This document shows positions 1 to 9,460 of a stretch of DNA of 64,000 nt, piece after piece; position 1 is the first letter of the stretch, and each line of letters begins with the position of its first letter. Under the pieces are notes generated by a model. The model was not told the DNA's origin. It saw only the letters and a program-made list of their open reading frames with translations, and searched no databases. The translations under genes and the position numbers were made by a program. This DNA comes from Microbacterium thalassium (GTDB taxonomy: Bacteria > Actinomycetota > Actinomycetes > Actinomycetales > Microbacteriaceae). The stretch covers positions 2,170,001 through 2,234,000 of the forward strand of contig NZ_JACHML010000001.1 in the NCBI RefSeq assembly GCF_014208045.1. Direction: 5' to 3'.

Positions 1-133
1 CGAGGTCGTGCCGCTGCTGGCCGACTCCGAGCGCCGTGACGCCATGCACGCGGCCGCCGCGCATGTGGGGACGCGGTCGGGCTCCGAGAACCTCATCGCC
101 ATGATCGACCACGTCGTCGCCGAGCGCGCGTGA
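1..133 (+). CDS. murG: MurG, C-terminal end (partial)
   Basis: This is the last 43 codons of a gene that enters from the left, read in the frame starting at base 2 and ending with TGA at 131-133. The translated tail (EVVPLLADSERRDAM, then AHVGTRSGSENLIAMI) resembles the C-terminal helix region of MurG. MurG is the membrane-associated GlcNAc transferase that converts lipid I to lipid II in peptidoglycan synthesis. Its position directly before murC is the usual order of the division and cell-wall cluster. The fragment is short, so the call leans on synteny as much as on sequence. Confidence 0.75.
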   Translation, partial: EVVPLLADSERRDAMHAAAAHVGTRSGSENLIAMIDHVVAERA

Positions 134-182
134 CCGCCGGCGCTTCCCAGCGCGCCGGAATCTTCGGCCGGGCGGGCCGATC

Positions 183-188
183 TAGGAT
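183..188 (+). promoter_or_regulatory. -10 hexamer of murC
   Basis: TAGGAT lies in the 64-base gap after murG, 9 bases before the murC ATG. No Shine-Dalgarno sequence is visible, so a leaderless or nearly leaderless murC transcript is likely, in addition to read-through from murG. Confidence 0.5.
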
Positions 189-197
189 TGACGGGCA

Positions 198-1610
198 ATG
201 ATCAGACCCGACCTCTCCCTCCCCATCCCCGAGGACATCCGCGCCGCCCACTTCATCGGCATCGGCGGCTCGGGCATGTCGGGACTCGCCCGCATGTTCC
301 TCGACCGCGGCATCCGCGTCTCGGGCTCCGATCGCGCCGACAGCACGGCGCTGCGCGACCTCGCCGCCCGCGGCGCGACCGTGCACGTCGGACACGACGC
401 CGCGAACCTCCCCGAAGACGCCGACACCGTCGTGCACACCGGCGCCATCTGGCCCGAGAACCCCGAGTTCGTGCTGGCGAAGCAGCGCGGGCTGCACGTC
501 ATCCACCGCTCGCAGGCGCTGCACTGGCTCATCGGCGGACGCCGGCTGGTGTCGGTCGCCGGCGCGCACGGCAAGACCACGTCGACGGGCATGATCGTGA
601 CCGCGCTCCGCGCCCTGGGCGACGACCCGACGTTCGTCAACGGCGGCGTGATCGCCGACCTGGGCGCCTCCAGCGGCACCGGCTCGGACGAGCTGTTCGT
701 CATCGAGGCGGACGAGTCGGACGGCACGTTCCTGCTGTACGACACGTCGATCGCGCTCATCACGAACGTCGACCCCGACCACCTCGATCACTGGGGCACC
801 CGCGACGCCTTCTACGATGCGTTCGCGACCTTCGGCAACGAGGCGCGCGAGGCCGTCGTCATCTCGTCCGACGACGCGGGCGCGCGGCGCGTGGCGGCGC
901 GGCTGACGCACGGGCTCGTGGTGAGCTTCGGCGAGGCGGCGGATGCCGACGTGCGCGTGACCGACATCGTCACGGACGGCCCGGTGTCGTTCACCGTGTC
1001 GCACGCGGGCGAGTCGGTCGATGCGCGACTGTCGGTCCCCGGGCATCACAACGCCGTCAACGCGGCCGGCGCCGTGGCCGTGCTGCTCACGCTCGGGCAC
1101 GGCCTCGAGGACTCCGTGCGCGCCGTCGAGGGGTTCACGGGCACGGTGCGCCGGTTCGAGCTGCACGGCGTCGAGCGCGGTGTGAGCGTCTACGACGACT
1201 ACGCGCACCACCCGACCGAGGTCGCGGCCGCGCTGGCCGCTGCCCGCACCGTCATCGGCGACGGTCGCATCATCGCCATCCAGCAGCCCCACACGTACTC
1301 GCGCACCCAGGAGATGTACCGCGAGTTCGCCGAGGTGCTCGAGCACAACGCCGACCACACCGTCATGCTCGACGTCTACGGGGCCCGCGAGGACCCGGTT
1401 CCGGGCGTGACGGGCGAGCTGGTCAGCGGTGCGTTCGCGGATCCGGCGAACGTCCACTTCGTGGCCGACTGGCAGCAGGCCGCGGACTACACGGCATCGG
1501 TCGCGCGCGCCGGCGACTACGTCATCACGCTCGGGTGCGGCAACGTGTACCTGATCATCCCGCAGGTCCTCGAGGCCCTGGCCGGCACGGACCAGGGCGC
1601 GGGGGAGTAG
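198..1610 (+). CDS. murC: UDP-N-acetylmuramate--L-alanine ligase
   Basis: MurC is the cytoplasmic ATP-dependent ligase that adds L-alanine to UDP-MurNAc, the first step of the peptidoglycan stem peptide. The 470-residue product has the usual family length. The N-terminal Rossmann domain shows GIGGSGMSG at 21-29. The central Mur ligase domain carries the ATP loop [10 protein letters not shown] at 121-130, the metal and substrate motif EADESDGTF at 170-178 and NVDPDHLDH at 190-198. The C-terminal domain contains DDYAHHPTE. The ATG at 198 is used because a -10-like hexamer lies just upstream and the N-terminus aligns with the family pattern. ftsQ follows after 6 bases, so the two are probably cotranscribed. 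Confidence 0.97.
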   Translation: MIRPDLSLPIPEDIRAAHFIGIGGSGMSGLARMFLDRGIRVSGSDRADSTALRDLAARGATVHVGHDAANLPEDADTVVHTGAIWPENPEFVLAKQRGLHVIHRSQALHWLIGGRRLVSVAGAHGKTTSTGMIVTALRALGDDPTFVNGGVIADLGASSGTGSDELFVIEADESDGTFLLYDTSIALITNVDPDHLDHWGTRDAFYDAFATFGNEAREAVVISSDDAGARRVAARLTHGLVVSFGEAADADVRVTDIVTDGPVSFTVSHAGESVDARLSVPGHHNAVNAAGAVAVLLTLGHGLEDSVRAVEGFTGTVRRFELHGVERGVSVYDDYAHHPTEVAAALAAARTVIGDGRIIAIQQPHTYSRTQEMYREFAEVLEHNADHTVMLDVYGAREDPVPGVTGELVSGAFADPANVHFVADWQQAADYTASVARAGDYVITLGCGNVYLIIPQVLEALAGTDQGAGE

Positions 1611-1616
1611 GACCGC

Positions 1617-2606
1617 ATGCGCCGGCCCTCGCCGCTGCCACCGCCCGGCGGCGAGCCCGCCGCGCCCGCGCGGGGCGGCTCGGAGAGGTCGGCGGGCTCG
1701 CCCGACCGGTCCGGCGAGGCGGACGCCGCTCGCGACGAGGACGACCTCGCGCCCGTCATCCCGATGGCTGCGCCGACGCCCCTGCCAGGCGCCGACGGGG
1801 ACCGCGTCGACGAGGGCGGCTCGGCGGAGCGCTCTCGGGAGGATGTGCGCTGGCGCGACGTCTGGCGCGCGGCGCGAGCACGGCGCAAGGCGCTGCGCGG
1901 CGAGGTCAAGCGCTTCACCGTGCGGCAGCGCCGGCGGCGCATGCTGTGGCTCGGCGCGGCGGCATCCGTCGTGCTCGTCGCCGCCGGCACGACCGGCGCC
2001 GCCTACAGCCCGCTGTTCGCCGTCGAGACGATCACCGTGGTCGGCGCCGACGAGCTGGACGCGGACGTGGTCGCGGACGCCCTGTCGAGCCAGCTGGGCA
2101 CGCCGCTGCCACTGGTCGACGAGAGCGCCGTGAAGGCGGCGCTGATCACGTTCCCGCTGGTGGAGTCGTACGCTCTCGAGGCCCGGCCGCCGCACGATCT
2201 GGTGGTGCGCATCGTCGAGCGCACGCCGATCGGCCTCATCCGCTCGGCCGCCGGGTACACGCTGGTCGACGCCGCCGGTGTCGCGCTGTCGACGACCGAG
2301 CGGGCGGTGTCGGGGGTGCCGGTGATCACCGTGACCGGCGGCACCGGGTCGACGGCGTTCGAGGCGATCGGCCAGGTGATGCGGTCGCTGCCCGACGACA
2401 TCCTCGACCGCGTGACGGCCGTGTCGGCGTCGACGCCGGACGACGTCACGCTGACCCTCGGCGGCACGAACACCGACGTCGTGTGGGGCAGCGCCGAGGA
2501 CTCGGCGATGAAGGCGCTCGTGCTCGCCACGGCGATGGAGGCGCGCCCGCCGAAGTCGGTGAGCGTCTACGACGTGTCGTCGCCGGACGCCATCGTCATC
2601 CAGTGA
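1617..2606 (+). CDS. ftsQ: Cell division protein FtsQ (DivIB)
   Basis: FtsQ is a bitopic membrane protein of the divisome that links FtsL/FtsB to the septal synthase. The product has 329 residues. About 105 N-terminal residues are a proline-, acid- and arginine-rich cytoplasmic tail, followed by one membrane segment at roughly 110-129. An extracytoplasmic POTRA domain (FAVETITVVGADEL from about 134) and the FtsQ/DivIB beta domain follow. The long cytoplasmic tail is typical of actinobacteria. The gene lies between murC and ftsZ, where ftsQ is expected. The ATG at 1617 follows a GGGGGAG-type ribosome site in the end of murC. Confidence 0.93.
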   Translation: MRRPSPLPPPGGEPAAPARGGSERSAGSPDRSGEADAARDEDDLAPVIPMAAPTPLPGADGDRVDEGGSAERSREDVRWRDVWRAARARRKALRGEVKRFTVRQRRRRMLWLGAAASVVLVAAGTTGAAYSPLFAVETITVVGADELDADVVADALSSQLGTPLPLVDESAVKAALITFPLVESYALEARPPHDLVVRIVERTPIGLIRSAAGYTLVDAAGVALSTTERAVSGVPVITVTGGTGSTAFEAIGQVMRSLPDDILDRVTAVSASTPDDVTLTLGGTNTDVVWGSAEDSAMKALVLATAMEARPPKSVSVYDVSSPDAIVIQ

Positions 2607-2681
2607 CCTCCGCACCGGTTTGTCGCGACACGCCCACGACGCTCCGGGGAGCGGGGGCGCATCCACGTACCTTCGACTCAG

Positions 2682-2721
2682 GAATTGCATACCGGGCAAT
2701 TCTTTATACCTCTACTAGAGG
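2682..2721 (+). promoter_or_regulatory. ftsZ upstream region with two inverted repeats
   Basis: The ftsQ-ftsZ gap (2607-2755) contains an unusually A/T-rich stretch. GAATTGC at 2682-2688 and GCAATTC at 2696-2702 form a perfect inverted repeat with a 7-base spacer. CCTCTACTAGAGG at 2709-2721 is a perfect palindrome around one central base. TTTATAC-like sequence between them could supply a -10 element. FtsZ then has its own ribosome site (ACGGAGG) before 2756. The region is likely the main ftsZ promoter. Whether the palindromes bind a regulator is inference. Confidence 0.5.
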
Positions 2722-2755
2722 TTGAAGGTTTCGGGTTCAGGAGACGGAGGCCGGC

Positions 2756-3910
2756 ATGAGCCAGAACCAGAACTACCTCGCCGTGATCAAGGTGGTCGGC
2801 GTCGGTGGCGGCGGAGTCAACGCCGTCAACCGCATGATCGAGCTCGGCCTTCGCGGCGTCGAGTTCATCGCCATCAACACCGACGCGCAGGCTCTGCTCA
2901 TGAGCGACGCCGACGTCAAGCTCGACGTCGGCCGCGAGCTCACGCGCGGACTCGGCGCGGGCGCCGACCCCGAGGTCGGCAGGCGCGCAGCCGAGGACCA
3001 CGCCGAGGAGATCGAAGAGGCCCTGCGCGGCGCCGACATGGTCTTCGTCACCGCCGGCGAGGGAGGTGGCACCGGCACGGGCGGCGCACCCGTCGTGGCC
3101 AAGATCGCCAAGTCGATCGGCGCACTGACCATAGGAGTCGTCACCAAGCCGTTCTCGTTCGAGGGACGCCGCCGGCAGAGCCAGGCCGAGGCGGGCGTCG
3201 CGACGCTGAAGGAAGAGGTCGACACCCTCATCGTCGTGCCCAACGACCGGCTGCTCGAGATCAGCGATCGCGGCATCTCGATGATCGAGGCGTTCGCCAC
3301 CGCCGACCAGGTGCTCCTGGCCGGTGTGCAGGGCATCACCGACCTGATCACCACGCCCGGACTGATCAACCTCGACTTCGCCGACGTGAAGTCGGTGATG
3401 CAGGGAGCGGGGTCGGCCCTCATGGGCATCGGCTCGGCCCGCGGCGCCGATCGGGCCATCAAGGCGGCCGAACTCGCGGTGGAGTCCCCGCTGCTGGAAG
3501 CCTCGATCGAGGGTGCGCACGGTGTGCTGCTGTCGATCCAGGGCGGGTCGAACCTCGGCATCTTCGAGATCAACGACGCCGCGCAGCTGGTCAAGGAGGC
3601 CGCGCACCCCGAGGCGAACATCATCTTCGGAACGGTCATCGACGACACGCTGGGCGACGAGGTCCGTGTGACGGTCATCGCCGCGGGCTTCGACGGCGGT
3701 GAGCCGCAGGCGCGCATCGAGCCCATGGCCGCCGCCCGCGTCGTCACGCCGCCGGCCGTGCCGGCCGCGCCCGCCGAGGAGGCCGCCGCCGCGAAGGAGA
3801 TCACCGCCGACGCCGAGCCGGTCGCCGTCAGCGTCGCCGCCGCAGCCGAGTCCGCCTACGACTCGTCCTTCAGCGACGACGACCTCGACATCCCCGACTT
3901 CCTCAAGTAA
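2756..3910 (+). CDS. ftsZ: Cell division GTPase FtsZ
   Basis: FtsZ is the tubulin-like GTPase that forms the cytokinetic ring. The 384-residue product has the nucleotide loop [14 protein letters not shown] near 14-27, the tubulin signature GGGTGTG at 103-109 and the T7 synergy loop NLDFADV at 205-211, which completes the GTPase site across subunits. A variable Ala/Glu linker from about 320 leads to the conserved C-terminal peptide [11 protein letters not shown], the docking site for SepF and other partners. Start ATG 2756 has a good ribosome site, ACGGAGG. sepF and divIVA lie downstream, as in most actinobacteria that lack FtsA. Confidence 0.99.
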   Translation: MSQNQNYLAVIKVVGVGGGGVNAVNRMIELGLRGVEFIAINTDAQALLMSDADVKLDVGRELTRGLGAGADPEVGRRAAEDHAEEIEEALRGADMVFVTAGEGGGTGTGGAPVVAKIAKSIGALTIGVVTKPFSFEGRRRQSQAEAGVATLKEEVDTLIVVPNDRLLEISDRGISMIEAFATADQVLLAGVQGITDLITTPGLINLDFADVKSVMQGAGSALMGIGSARGADRAIKAAELAVESPLLEASIEGAHGVLLSIQGGSNLGIFEINDAAQLVKEAAHPEANIIFGTVIDDTLGDEVRVTVIAAGFDGGEPQARIEPMAAARVVTPPAVPAAPAEEAAAAKEITADAEPVAVSVAAAAESAYDSSFSDDDLDIPDFLK

Positions 3911-3931
3911 TCACGGAAGAGCACCGCCCGC

Positions 3932-4621
3932 GTGGACGCCGATCTCGCCGCCCGTCTCCTCGAGGTCGACGCGTCCATCGCGGATGCGGCGCGCGCCGCG
4001 GGGCGTGACCCCGCGGCGCTCACGCGCATCGTGATCACGAAGTTCCACCCGACGAGCCTCGTCCGCGAGCTCTACGGGCTGGGCGTGCGCGACGTCGGAG
4101 AGAACCGGCAGCAGGAGTTCACCGAGAAGGCGGCGCAGCTGACCGACCTGGACGGGCTCCGCTGGCACTTCGTCGGGCAGCTGCAGACGAAGAAGGCGCG
4201 TGCGGTGAGGCAGGCCGCATCCGCCGTCCACTCGCTCGATCGCGAACGCCTCGCCGACGCGCTCGACCGCGCCGGCACGGAGGGGGAGCCCCCGCTCGAC
4301 GTCCTCATCCAGGTCAACCTGACCGACGATCCCGGTCGCGGGGGCGTGGAGCCGTCGGGGATCGAGGGGCTCGCCGAGCACGTCGCCGGGTGTTCCACGC
4401 TGCGCCTGCGGGGGATCATGTCGGTCGCGCCGCTGGGCGAGCCGGCCGCCCCCGCGTTCGAGCGCCTCGCCGGCTACGCCGAGCGGCTGCGCACGGTCGT
4501 CCCGGACGCGGACTGGATGTCCGCCGGGATGTCCGCCGACTTCGCCGCGGCGATCGCCGCCGGCGCGACACACCTGCGGATCGGGTCGGCAATCACCGGC
4601 CCTCGGCCCGAGCGCCGTTAG
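3932..4621 (+). CDS. YggS-family PLP homeostasis protein
   Basis: This is a COG0325 (YggS/YlmE/PLPBP) protein, a fold-type III alanine-racemase-like barrel that binds pyridoxal phosphate and buffers the vitamin B6 pool without a known catalytic reaction. The product has 229 residues. The PLP lysine is in ITKFHP (K37) and the family motif VGENRQQE lies at about 55-62. [10 protein letters not shown] and [13 protein letters not shown] are also typical. The GTG start is 21 bases after ftsZ. In many Gram-positives a laccase-domain gene (pgeF/ylmD) sits between ftsZ and this gene; here it is absent. Confidence 0.92.
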   Translation: MDADLAARLLEVDASIADAARAAGRDPAALTRIVITKFHPTSLVRELYGLGVRDVGENRQQEFTEKAAQLTDLDGLRWHFVGQLQTKKARAVRQAASAVHSLDRERLADALDRAGTEGEPPLDVLIQVNLTDDPGRGGVEPSGIEGLAEHVAGCSTLRLRGIMSVAPLGEPAAPAFERLAGYAERLRTVVPDADWMSAGMSADFAAAIAAGATHLRIGSAITGPRPERR

Positions 4622-4653
4622 CCTCGGAACAGATGAGCACGACGGAGGATGCC

Positions 4654-5112
4654 ATGTCCAACCCCTTGAAGAAGACGATGGTCTACCTGGGTCTCGCCGA
4701 CGAAGAGGAGATCTACGACGAGCCGGCGCCGCAGTCGGCCGCGCGGAAGGAGAAGTCCGTGGACAAGCCCGCGCCCGTGACGCCGCTGCACCGCCCCGCC
4801 GTCGTGCGTCAGCCCGCCCCGACCGCGATCAGCGAGATCCTCACGGTGCACCCCAAGCAGTACCGCGACGCGCAGGTCATCGCGGAGAACTTCCGTGACG
4901 GCATCCCCGTCATCATCAACCTGTCGCAGATGAGCGATGCCGACGCGCGTCGCCTGATCGACTTCGCGAGCGGACTCTCGCTCGGACTGTACGGCCGCAT
5001 CGAGCGCGTCACGAGCAAGGTCTTCCTGCTCTCGCCCGAGAATGTCGCGGTCTCCGGAGACGGCGCTGTGGCGCAGGCGGACCCGGAAGCGGTTCCCTTC
5101 CCTCAGACTTGA
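4654..5112 (+). CDS. sepF: Cell division protein SepF
   Basis: SepF anchors FtsZ filaments to the membrane in bacteria without FtsA. The 152-residue product begins [19 protein letters not shown], the amphipathic membrane-binding N-terminus of the family. A charged linker follows, then a SepF core from about residue 65 ([30 protein letters not shown]). I chose ATG 4654 over an in-frame ATG at 4633 because GGAGG ends 5 bases upstream and the membrane helix begins there. It is probably cotranscribed with ftsZ and yggS. Confidence 0.96.
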   Translation: MSNPLKKTMVYLGLADEEEIYDEPAPQSAARKEKSVDKPAPVTPLHRPAVVRQPAPTAISEILTVHPKQYRDAQVIAENFRDGIPVIINLSQMSDADARRLIDFASGLSLGLYGRIERVTSKVFLLSPENVAVSGDGAVAQADPEAVPFPQT

Positions 5113-5115
5113 TAC

Positions 5116-5415
5116 GTGGACGTCCTCCGGCTTATCGCGGCGATCCTGAATTTCGCCCTCCTCATCTATGTGTTCGTGCTGTTCGCTCGGCTGGTGCTCG
5201 AATGGGTGCCGTTCTTCAATCGCGAATGGCGCCCGCGCGGCGCGGGTCTGGTCGCCGCAGAGATCGTGTACACGGTGACCGATCCTCCGATCAAGCTGTT
5301 CCGGCGCTTCATCCCGCCGCTGCGGGTCGGCCCGATCGCGATCGACTTCGGCTTCGCGCTGACGATGCTGGCGGTGTTCATCCTGCTCAGCATCACGCGC
5401 GCTCTCGCGTCATGA
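5116..5415 (+). CDS. YggT/YlmG-family membrane protein
   Basis: A 99-residue protein with two membrane segments (about 5-25 and 77-96) and the family motif DPPIKLFRRFIPP between them. YggT/YlmG proteins are encoded next to sepF and divIVA across Gram-positives and influence cell shape or membrane protein distribution; the biochemical role is not settled. The GTG start lies 3 bases after the sepF stop, which indicates translational coupling. Confidence 0.9.
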   Translation: MDVLRLIAAILNFALLIYVFVLFARLVLEWVPFFNREWRPRGAGLVAAEIVYTVTDPPIKLFRRFIPPLRVGPIAIDFGFALTMLAVFILLSITRALAS

Positions 5416-5457
5416 CGCTGTGCGCGAACAGCCGTGCGGTGCCCGTGTGCCGACCCT

Positions 5458-5487
5458 TCGACAGTCCCGGCGCGCCGCGACTATGAT
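5458..5487 (+). promoter_or_regulatory. Promoter of divIVA (-35/-10)
   Basis: TCGACA at 5458-5463 and TATGAT at 5482-5487, 18 bases apart, make the best housekeeping-type promoter in the window. Transcription would start near 5494. This leaves a 5' leader of about 70 bases before divIVA, which fits a strongly expressed, separately controlled gene. Confidence 0.65.
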
Positions 5488-5566
5488 TTCTAGGAACGAC
5501 CCGGCGCATCGAGCGCCCGGGACCCGACATCGGCCAGCGACCTGAGCGCTCGAAAGAGGTATGACC

Positions 5567-6148
5567 ATGGCATTGACCCCCGATGACGTCGTAACGAAGC
5601 AGTTCCAGCACGTCCGCTTCAAGGAGGGATTCGATCCCGACGAGGTCGACGACTTCCTGGATGAGATCGTCGTCGAGTGGCGCAAGACCATCGCCGAGAA
5701 CGACGAGCTCAAGGCGAAGCTGGCCGAGTACGAGGCCGGCGGCGCGCCCGCGGCCGCTCCGGCTCCGGCGCCCGCCCCCGCGGCCGCCGCGCCCTCCATG
5801 GGCGCCATGACCGGTGACGCGCCCGTCGCGAGCGCCGGCATCATCGAGCTCGCCCAGCGCCTCCACGACGAGCACGTGGCCGAGGGCCGTGCCAAGCACG
5901 ACCAGCTCATCGCCGAGGCGCAGACGCAGGCGTCGGCGATCATCTCCGAGGCCGAGACGCGTCACCGCGAAGAGGTGAGCAAGCTCGAGCGCGAGCGCGC
6001 CGGCCTGGAGTCCCGCATCACGGAGCTGCGCAACTTCGAGCGCGACTACCGCTCGCAGCTGCGCAGCTACATCGAGGGCAAGCTCCGCGACCTCGAGACC
6101 ACGGGCACGTCGTCGGGTGCCACGCCGGTCTCGGCCATCGGCCTCTAG
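5567..6148 (+). CDS. divIVA: DivIVA/Wag31-family polar growth protein
   Basis: DivIVA (Wag31) is a coiled-coil protein that assembles at curved membrane and directs polar growth in actinobacteria. The 193-residue product starts MALTPDDVVTKQFQHVRF, with the DivIVA N-terminal domain (KEGFDPDEVDDFLDEIVVEW) at about 19-38. A Pro/Ala linker at about 62-78 is followed by a long coiled coil from about 85 onward. ATG 5567 is preferred to ATG 5561 because the AGAGG ribosome site is 7 bases from 5567 and only 1 base from 5561. The gene has its own promoter upstream. Confidence 0.96.
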   Translation: MALTPDDVVTKQFQHVRFKEGFDPDEVDDFLDEIVVEWRKTIAENDELKAKLAEYEAGGAPAAAPAPAPAPAAAAPSMGAMTGDAPVASAGIIELAQRLHDEHVAEGRAKHDQLIAEAQTQASAIISEAETRHREEVSKLERERAGLESRITELRNFERDYRSQLRSYIEGKLRDLETTGTSSGATPVSAIGL

Positions 6149-6158
6149 GACAGGATTC

Positions 6159-6842
6159 TTGGCAGGCCGAGTCCCCTTGAGTCGGGCGGCGGCCAGCATC
6201 ATCATCGCGGTCCTCGCGGTGACGGTGCTGGCCGCCGACCAGTTCACGAAGTACCTCGCGATCGAGAACCTCCCGCCCGAAGAGGCGGTGCATGTCCTCG
6301 GCGATTTCCTCGTCTTCTACCTCGTCCGCAACCCCGGCGCGGCTTTCTCGCTCGGTGAGGGCGTGACCTGGCTGTTCACGCTCGCGCTGGCCGCGGTCGC
6401 CGTGATCATCGTCGTCCTCGCCGTCACGCGCATCCGGTCGCGGCTGTGGGCCGTGGCGCTCGGCCTGCTGCTGGGCGGCGCGCTGGGCAACCTGACCGAT
6501 CGCGTGTTCCGCGACCCCGGCTTCCCCATCGGGCATGTCGTGGACTTCATCCACACGCCGTGGATGATGCCGGCGATCTACAACGTCGCCGACATCTTCA
6601 TCGTGTCGATGATGATCGGCGTCGCCCTGCTGGTGCTGATCGGCATCGGATTCGACGGGTCGCGTGAGACGCGCGTCGCCGACGAGACCGCCGACGCGGA
6701 GGCCGCCGAGCCCGAGGCCTCGGAGGCGGATGCCGCCGAGCCCGCCCTCGAGTCGGAGTCCGCCGCATCCGGCGACGCCGACGCCCACGTGGCGGATGCC
6801 GCCGGCGACGGCGCCGGGGACGACCCCGCGGAGCGGGACTGA
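6159..6842 (+). CDS. lspA: Lipoprotein signal peptidase II
   Basis: LspA is the membrane aspartyl protease that removes signal peptides from prolipoproteins after lipidation. With a TTG start at 6159, preceded by AGGACAGGA, the product has 227 residues. Four membrane segments are visible at about 10-25, 70-90, 97-111 and 140-163. The catalytic motifs are NLTDR (D114) and YNVADIFI (D145); RNPGAAFS near 58-65 is also conserved. After residue 165 there is an acidic Ala/Glu/Asp tail of about 60 residues that is absent from the core family. The gene lies 10 bases after divIVA. The start is the least certain part, with TTG 6177 as an alternative. Confidence 0.94.
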   Translation: MAGRVPLSRAAASIIIAVLAVTVLAADQFTKYLAIENLPPEEAVHVLGDFLVFYLVRNPGAAFSLGEGVTWLFTLALAAVAVIIVVLAVTRIRSRLWAVALGLLLGGALGNLTDRVFRDPGFPIGHVVDFIHTPWMMPAIYNVADIFIVSMMIGVALLVLIGIGFDGSRETRVADETADAEAAEPEASEADAAEPALESESAASGDADAHVADAAGDGAGDDPAERD

Positions 6843-6847
6843 CGCCC

Positions 6848-7771
6848 ATGGAGTCACGCAGCCTCCCCGTCCCGGACGGGCTCGACGGCGCGCGCGTGGA
6901 TGCCGCGCTGGCCAAGATGCTCGGCTTCTCGCGAACGTTCGCGGCCGAAGTCGCCGACGCCGGCGGCATCCGCATGGACGGTCGCGGGCTCGCCAAGTCC
7001 GACCGCCTGCGCAGCGGTGCGTGGCTCGAGGTGGAGTGGCAGCCCAAGGAGGAGCCGACGATCGTCCCGGTCGCGGTGCCCGATCTCGGGATCGTCCATG
7101 ACGACGACGACATCGTCGTCATCGACAAGCCCGCCGGGGTCGCCGCGCACCCGTCGCTCGGCTGGGAGGGCCCGACCGTGCTGGGCGCCCTCGCCGCGGC
7201 CGGCTACCGCATCGCCACCACCGGCGCCGCCGAGCGGCAGGGCATCGTGCACCGTCTCGACGTCGGCACGAGCGGACTGATGGTCGTGGCCAAGTCCGAG
7301 CGAGCGTACACGGCGCTCAAGCACGCCTTCAAGGAGCGCGAGGTCGACAAGGTCTACCACGCGGTCGTCCAGGGTCATCCCGATCCGCTGGCGGGCACGA
7401 TCGACGCGCCGATCGGCCGGCATCCGTCCCACCCGTGGAAGTTCGCCGTCACGCCCGCGGGCAAGGACTCGGTGACCCACTACGAGACGCTCGAGGCGTT
7501 CCCGGGAGCGTCGCTGCTCGAGATCCACCTCGAGACCGGCCGCACCCACCAGATCCGCGTGCACATGGCCGCCCACCGCCACCCGTGCGTGGGAGACCCG
7601 CTGTACGGCGCCGACCCCACGATGTCGGCGAAGCTGGGGCTGACGCGGCAGTGGCTGCACGCGCACGAGCTCTCGTTCGCGCACCCCGCGAACCGCGAGT
7701 GGGTCACGTTCACGTCGGAGTACCCCGCCGACCTCGCCCACGCCCTCGCCGTGCTGCGCGGCGAGGCCTGA
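6848..7771 (+). CDS. RluA/RluD-family pseudouridine synthase
   Basis: A 307-residue enzyme that isomerises uridine to pseudouridine in RNA, most likely 23S rRNA by analogy with RluD/YlyB. An S4 RNA-binding domain spans about 14-60. The catalytic domain carries the RluA signature [16 protein letters not shown] at about 135-150, with catalytic D138. The gene follows lspA by 5 bases. The lspA-rluD pair is widespread in bacteria and suggests one operon from divIVA or lspA onward. Confidence 0.95.
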   Translation: MESRSLPVPDGLDGARVDAALAKMLGFSRTFAAEVADAGGIRMDGRGLAKSDRLRSGAWLEVEWQPKEEPTIVPVAVPDLGIVHDDDDIVVIDKPAGVAAHPSLGWEGPTVLGALAAAGYRIATTGAAERQGIVHRLDVGTSGLMVVAKSERAYTALKHAFKEREVDKVYHAVVQGHPDPLAGTIDAPIGRHPSHPWKFAVTPAGKDSVTHYETLEAFPGASLLEIHLETGRTHQIRVHMAAHRHPCVGDPLYGADPTMSAKLGLTRQWLHAHELSFAHPANREWVTFTSEYPADLAHALAVLRGEA

Positions 7772-7817
7772 GGCGACCAGACGTGAACCGCATCGGCGCC
7801 GACGCGCAATACCTGAT

Positions 7818-8402
7818 GTGAGCACCGACAGCGCGATCATCCGGCGGTCCGTCGACGACCCGCGCGCCTTCGCGGAGATCTTCGACCGGCACGCCCGCGT
7901 CGTCGGCGCCTTCGCCGCGCGGCGGGTGGGTTCGGATGCCGCCGAGGACGTGCTGAGCGAGACGTTCCTCGTCGCCTTCCGCCGCCGCGGGGACTTCGAC
8001 CACCGGTGGGAGTCGGCGCGGCCCTGGCTGCTGGGCATCGCGACGCGGCTGGTGCGCAGCCATCGCGCCCACGAGGCAGGTCACTGGCGTGCGCTCGGAG
8101 CCGCCGCCGGCGAGCCGGGTAGCGATGAGGGCGGCCTCGAGGCCGCGTCGGAGCGTCTCGACGCGACGGCGCGCGTCCGCGAGCTCGTTCCCGGGATCGC
8201 CGCGGTCTCGGCGCGGGATCGCGACACGCTGCTGCTGTACGCGTGGGGCGATCTGACCTACGAAGAGGTCGCCGTCGCCCTGGGGGTTCCGGTGGGAACC
8301 GTCCGCTCGCGACTGAACCGGGTCCGCCGGCGCTTGGGCGCCACGGCGGTCGCGCGTGCGGGATCACCCGTGCGCCGAGGAGAGGAGGCCCTCGATGGAT
8401 GA
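7818..8402 (+). CDS. ECF-type RNA polymerase sigma factor
   Basis: A 194-residue sigma-70 family protein with only regions 2 and 4. Region 2 covers about 16-85 (FAEIFDRHARVVGAFAARR, SETFLVAFRRR). Region 4 covers about 120-175 and contains the helix-turn-helix LTYEEVAVALGVPVGTVRSRLNRVRRRL. It starts with GTG and overlaps the next gene by 8 bases. In actinobacteria, sigma factors of this type are repeatedly followed by a CU044_5270 membrane protein, which is assumed to act as the anti-sigma or signalling partner. The target regulon cannot be read from this window. Confidence 0.93.
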   Translation: MSTDSAIIRRSVDDPRAFAEIFDRHARVVGAFAARRVGSDAAEDVLSETFLVAFRRRGDFDHRWESARPWLLGIATRLVRSHRAHEAGHWRALGAAAGEPGSDEGGLEAASERLDATARVRELVPGIAAVSARDRDTLLLYAWGDLTYEEVAVALGVPVGTVRSRLNRVRRRLGATAVARAGSPVRRGEEALDG

Positions 8403-9456
8403 GTGGGGCGGCGTGCGCGAACTGGGTGCGGACGCGCGGGTCACCGACGGGCAGTTGCGCGTCGCACGCGCGGCGCTGGAGCGCGAGATCGACGGAGCCG
8501 TGCCGGGCGCGGTGACGTCCGGGGGCGCGCACAGGGCACAGCGCGGCGCAGGGACTCCGCCGCGCGCCCCTCGTCGGCGACGCGCACCGCTGATCGCGGG
8601 GGCCGTCGCGGTGGCGGCCGTGGCGGGCCTGGTCGTCGGGGCGGTCGAGCTCGCGCAGCTCTCGCGCGGCCCCGAGGTCGTCGGCGCGACGCCGTCGCCC
8701 GCACTGGACACGGAGCAGCCGCTGCTGGAGCAGGTGGGCGAGGGACAGTACCTGCTCATCGAGTACGTGACGACGGAGGCCTACACCGGCATCATCGACC
8801 CGTACTTCTCGCCGGGGCCCGAGCTCGCCGAGAGCTACCTGTGGGTGCGCGAGGTCGCCGCCTCCTACGTTCCGGAGGCATCGGGCCCGTGGACGGTGGC
8901 GGACCCGCAGGACGACCCCGAGATCGTCGGCGAGGTGGGCCCGCACGCGCCGGACCTGCGTGAGCGATGGGGCGGGCGCACGCCGCGCACGGTCGTCACG
9001 ACGGAGCCGCCCGCCGTGGACGCGGCGTGGATCGATGCCCTCGGGGATGACCCGGACGCCATCGCGGAGGCGTTCGCGGATCGGCTGCTGCCGAACGAGT
9101 GGGCCCTGCCGTACCTGGAGGAGAGCGCCTTCGAGGTGCAGCTCGCCCTCGGCATCCTGCAGGACCCGGCGTGGTTCATCGCCGCACCGGCACAGCGGGC
9201 GACGCTGCTCGAGGCCGTGCAGTCGCTCGACGGGGTGTCGGCGGTTCCCTCGGACGCGGACCCCGCGGTGATCCGCGTCGTGGGCGACTCCGACCCGCTC
9301 TCGTTCGAGGTCGACGTCGACAGCGCGTCGCTGCTGCCGGTGGCGGGCGCGGTCAACGACCACGAGATCCTGCTCGGCGGCGACGAGGACGCGCCCGAGA
9401 CCACGTGGCGCGTGTCGGTCGACGTCGTCGACGATGTCCCCGACGTGACCGGCTGA
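8395..9456 (+). CDS. CU044_5270-family membrane protein
   Basis: A 353-residue protein with a short cytoplasmic N-terminus, one membrane segment at about 67-91 (APLIAGAVAVAAVAGLVVG) and a large outer domain rich in acidic residues. The topology matches an anti-sigma-like partner of the preceding sigma factor. ATG 8395 overlaps the sigma gene and has the ribosome site GAGGAGAGGAGG. No zinc anti-sigma (HxxxCxxC) motif is visible, so the mode of sigma control is unknown. CU044_5270 is a family label, not a function. Confidence 0.75.
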   Translation: MDEWGGVRELGADARVTDGQLRVARAALEREIDGAVPGAVTSGGAHRAQRGAGTPPRAPRRRRAPLIAGAVAVAAVAGLVVGAVELAQLSRGPEVVGATPSPALDTEQPLLEQVGEGQYLLIEYVTTEAYTGIIDPYFSPGPELAESYLWVREVAASYVPEASGPWTVADPQDDPEIVGEVGPHAPDLRERWGGRTPRTVVTTEPPAVDAAWIDALGDDPDAIAEAFADRLLPNEWALPYLEESAFEVQLALGILQDPAWFIAAPAQRATLLEAVQSLDGVSAVPSDADPAVIRVVGDSDPLSFEVDVDSASLLPVAGAVNDHEILLGGDEDAPETTWRVSVDVVDDVPDVTG

Positions 9457-9460
9457 CCGC

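Noticed and set aside
93..2725. Long alternative-frame products over murC and ftsQ on both strands
   Set aside because: Low-complexity Arg/Ala/Gly translations that overlap two genes with clear family motifs.
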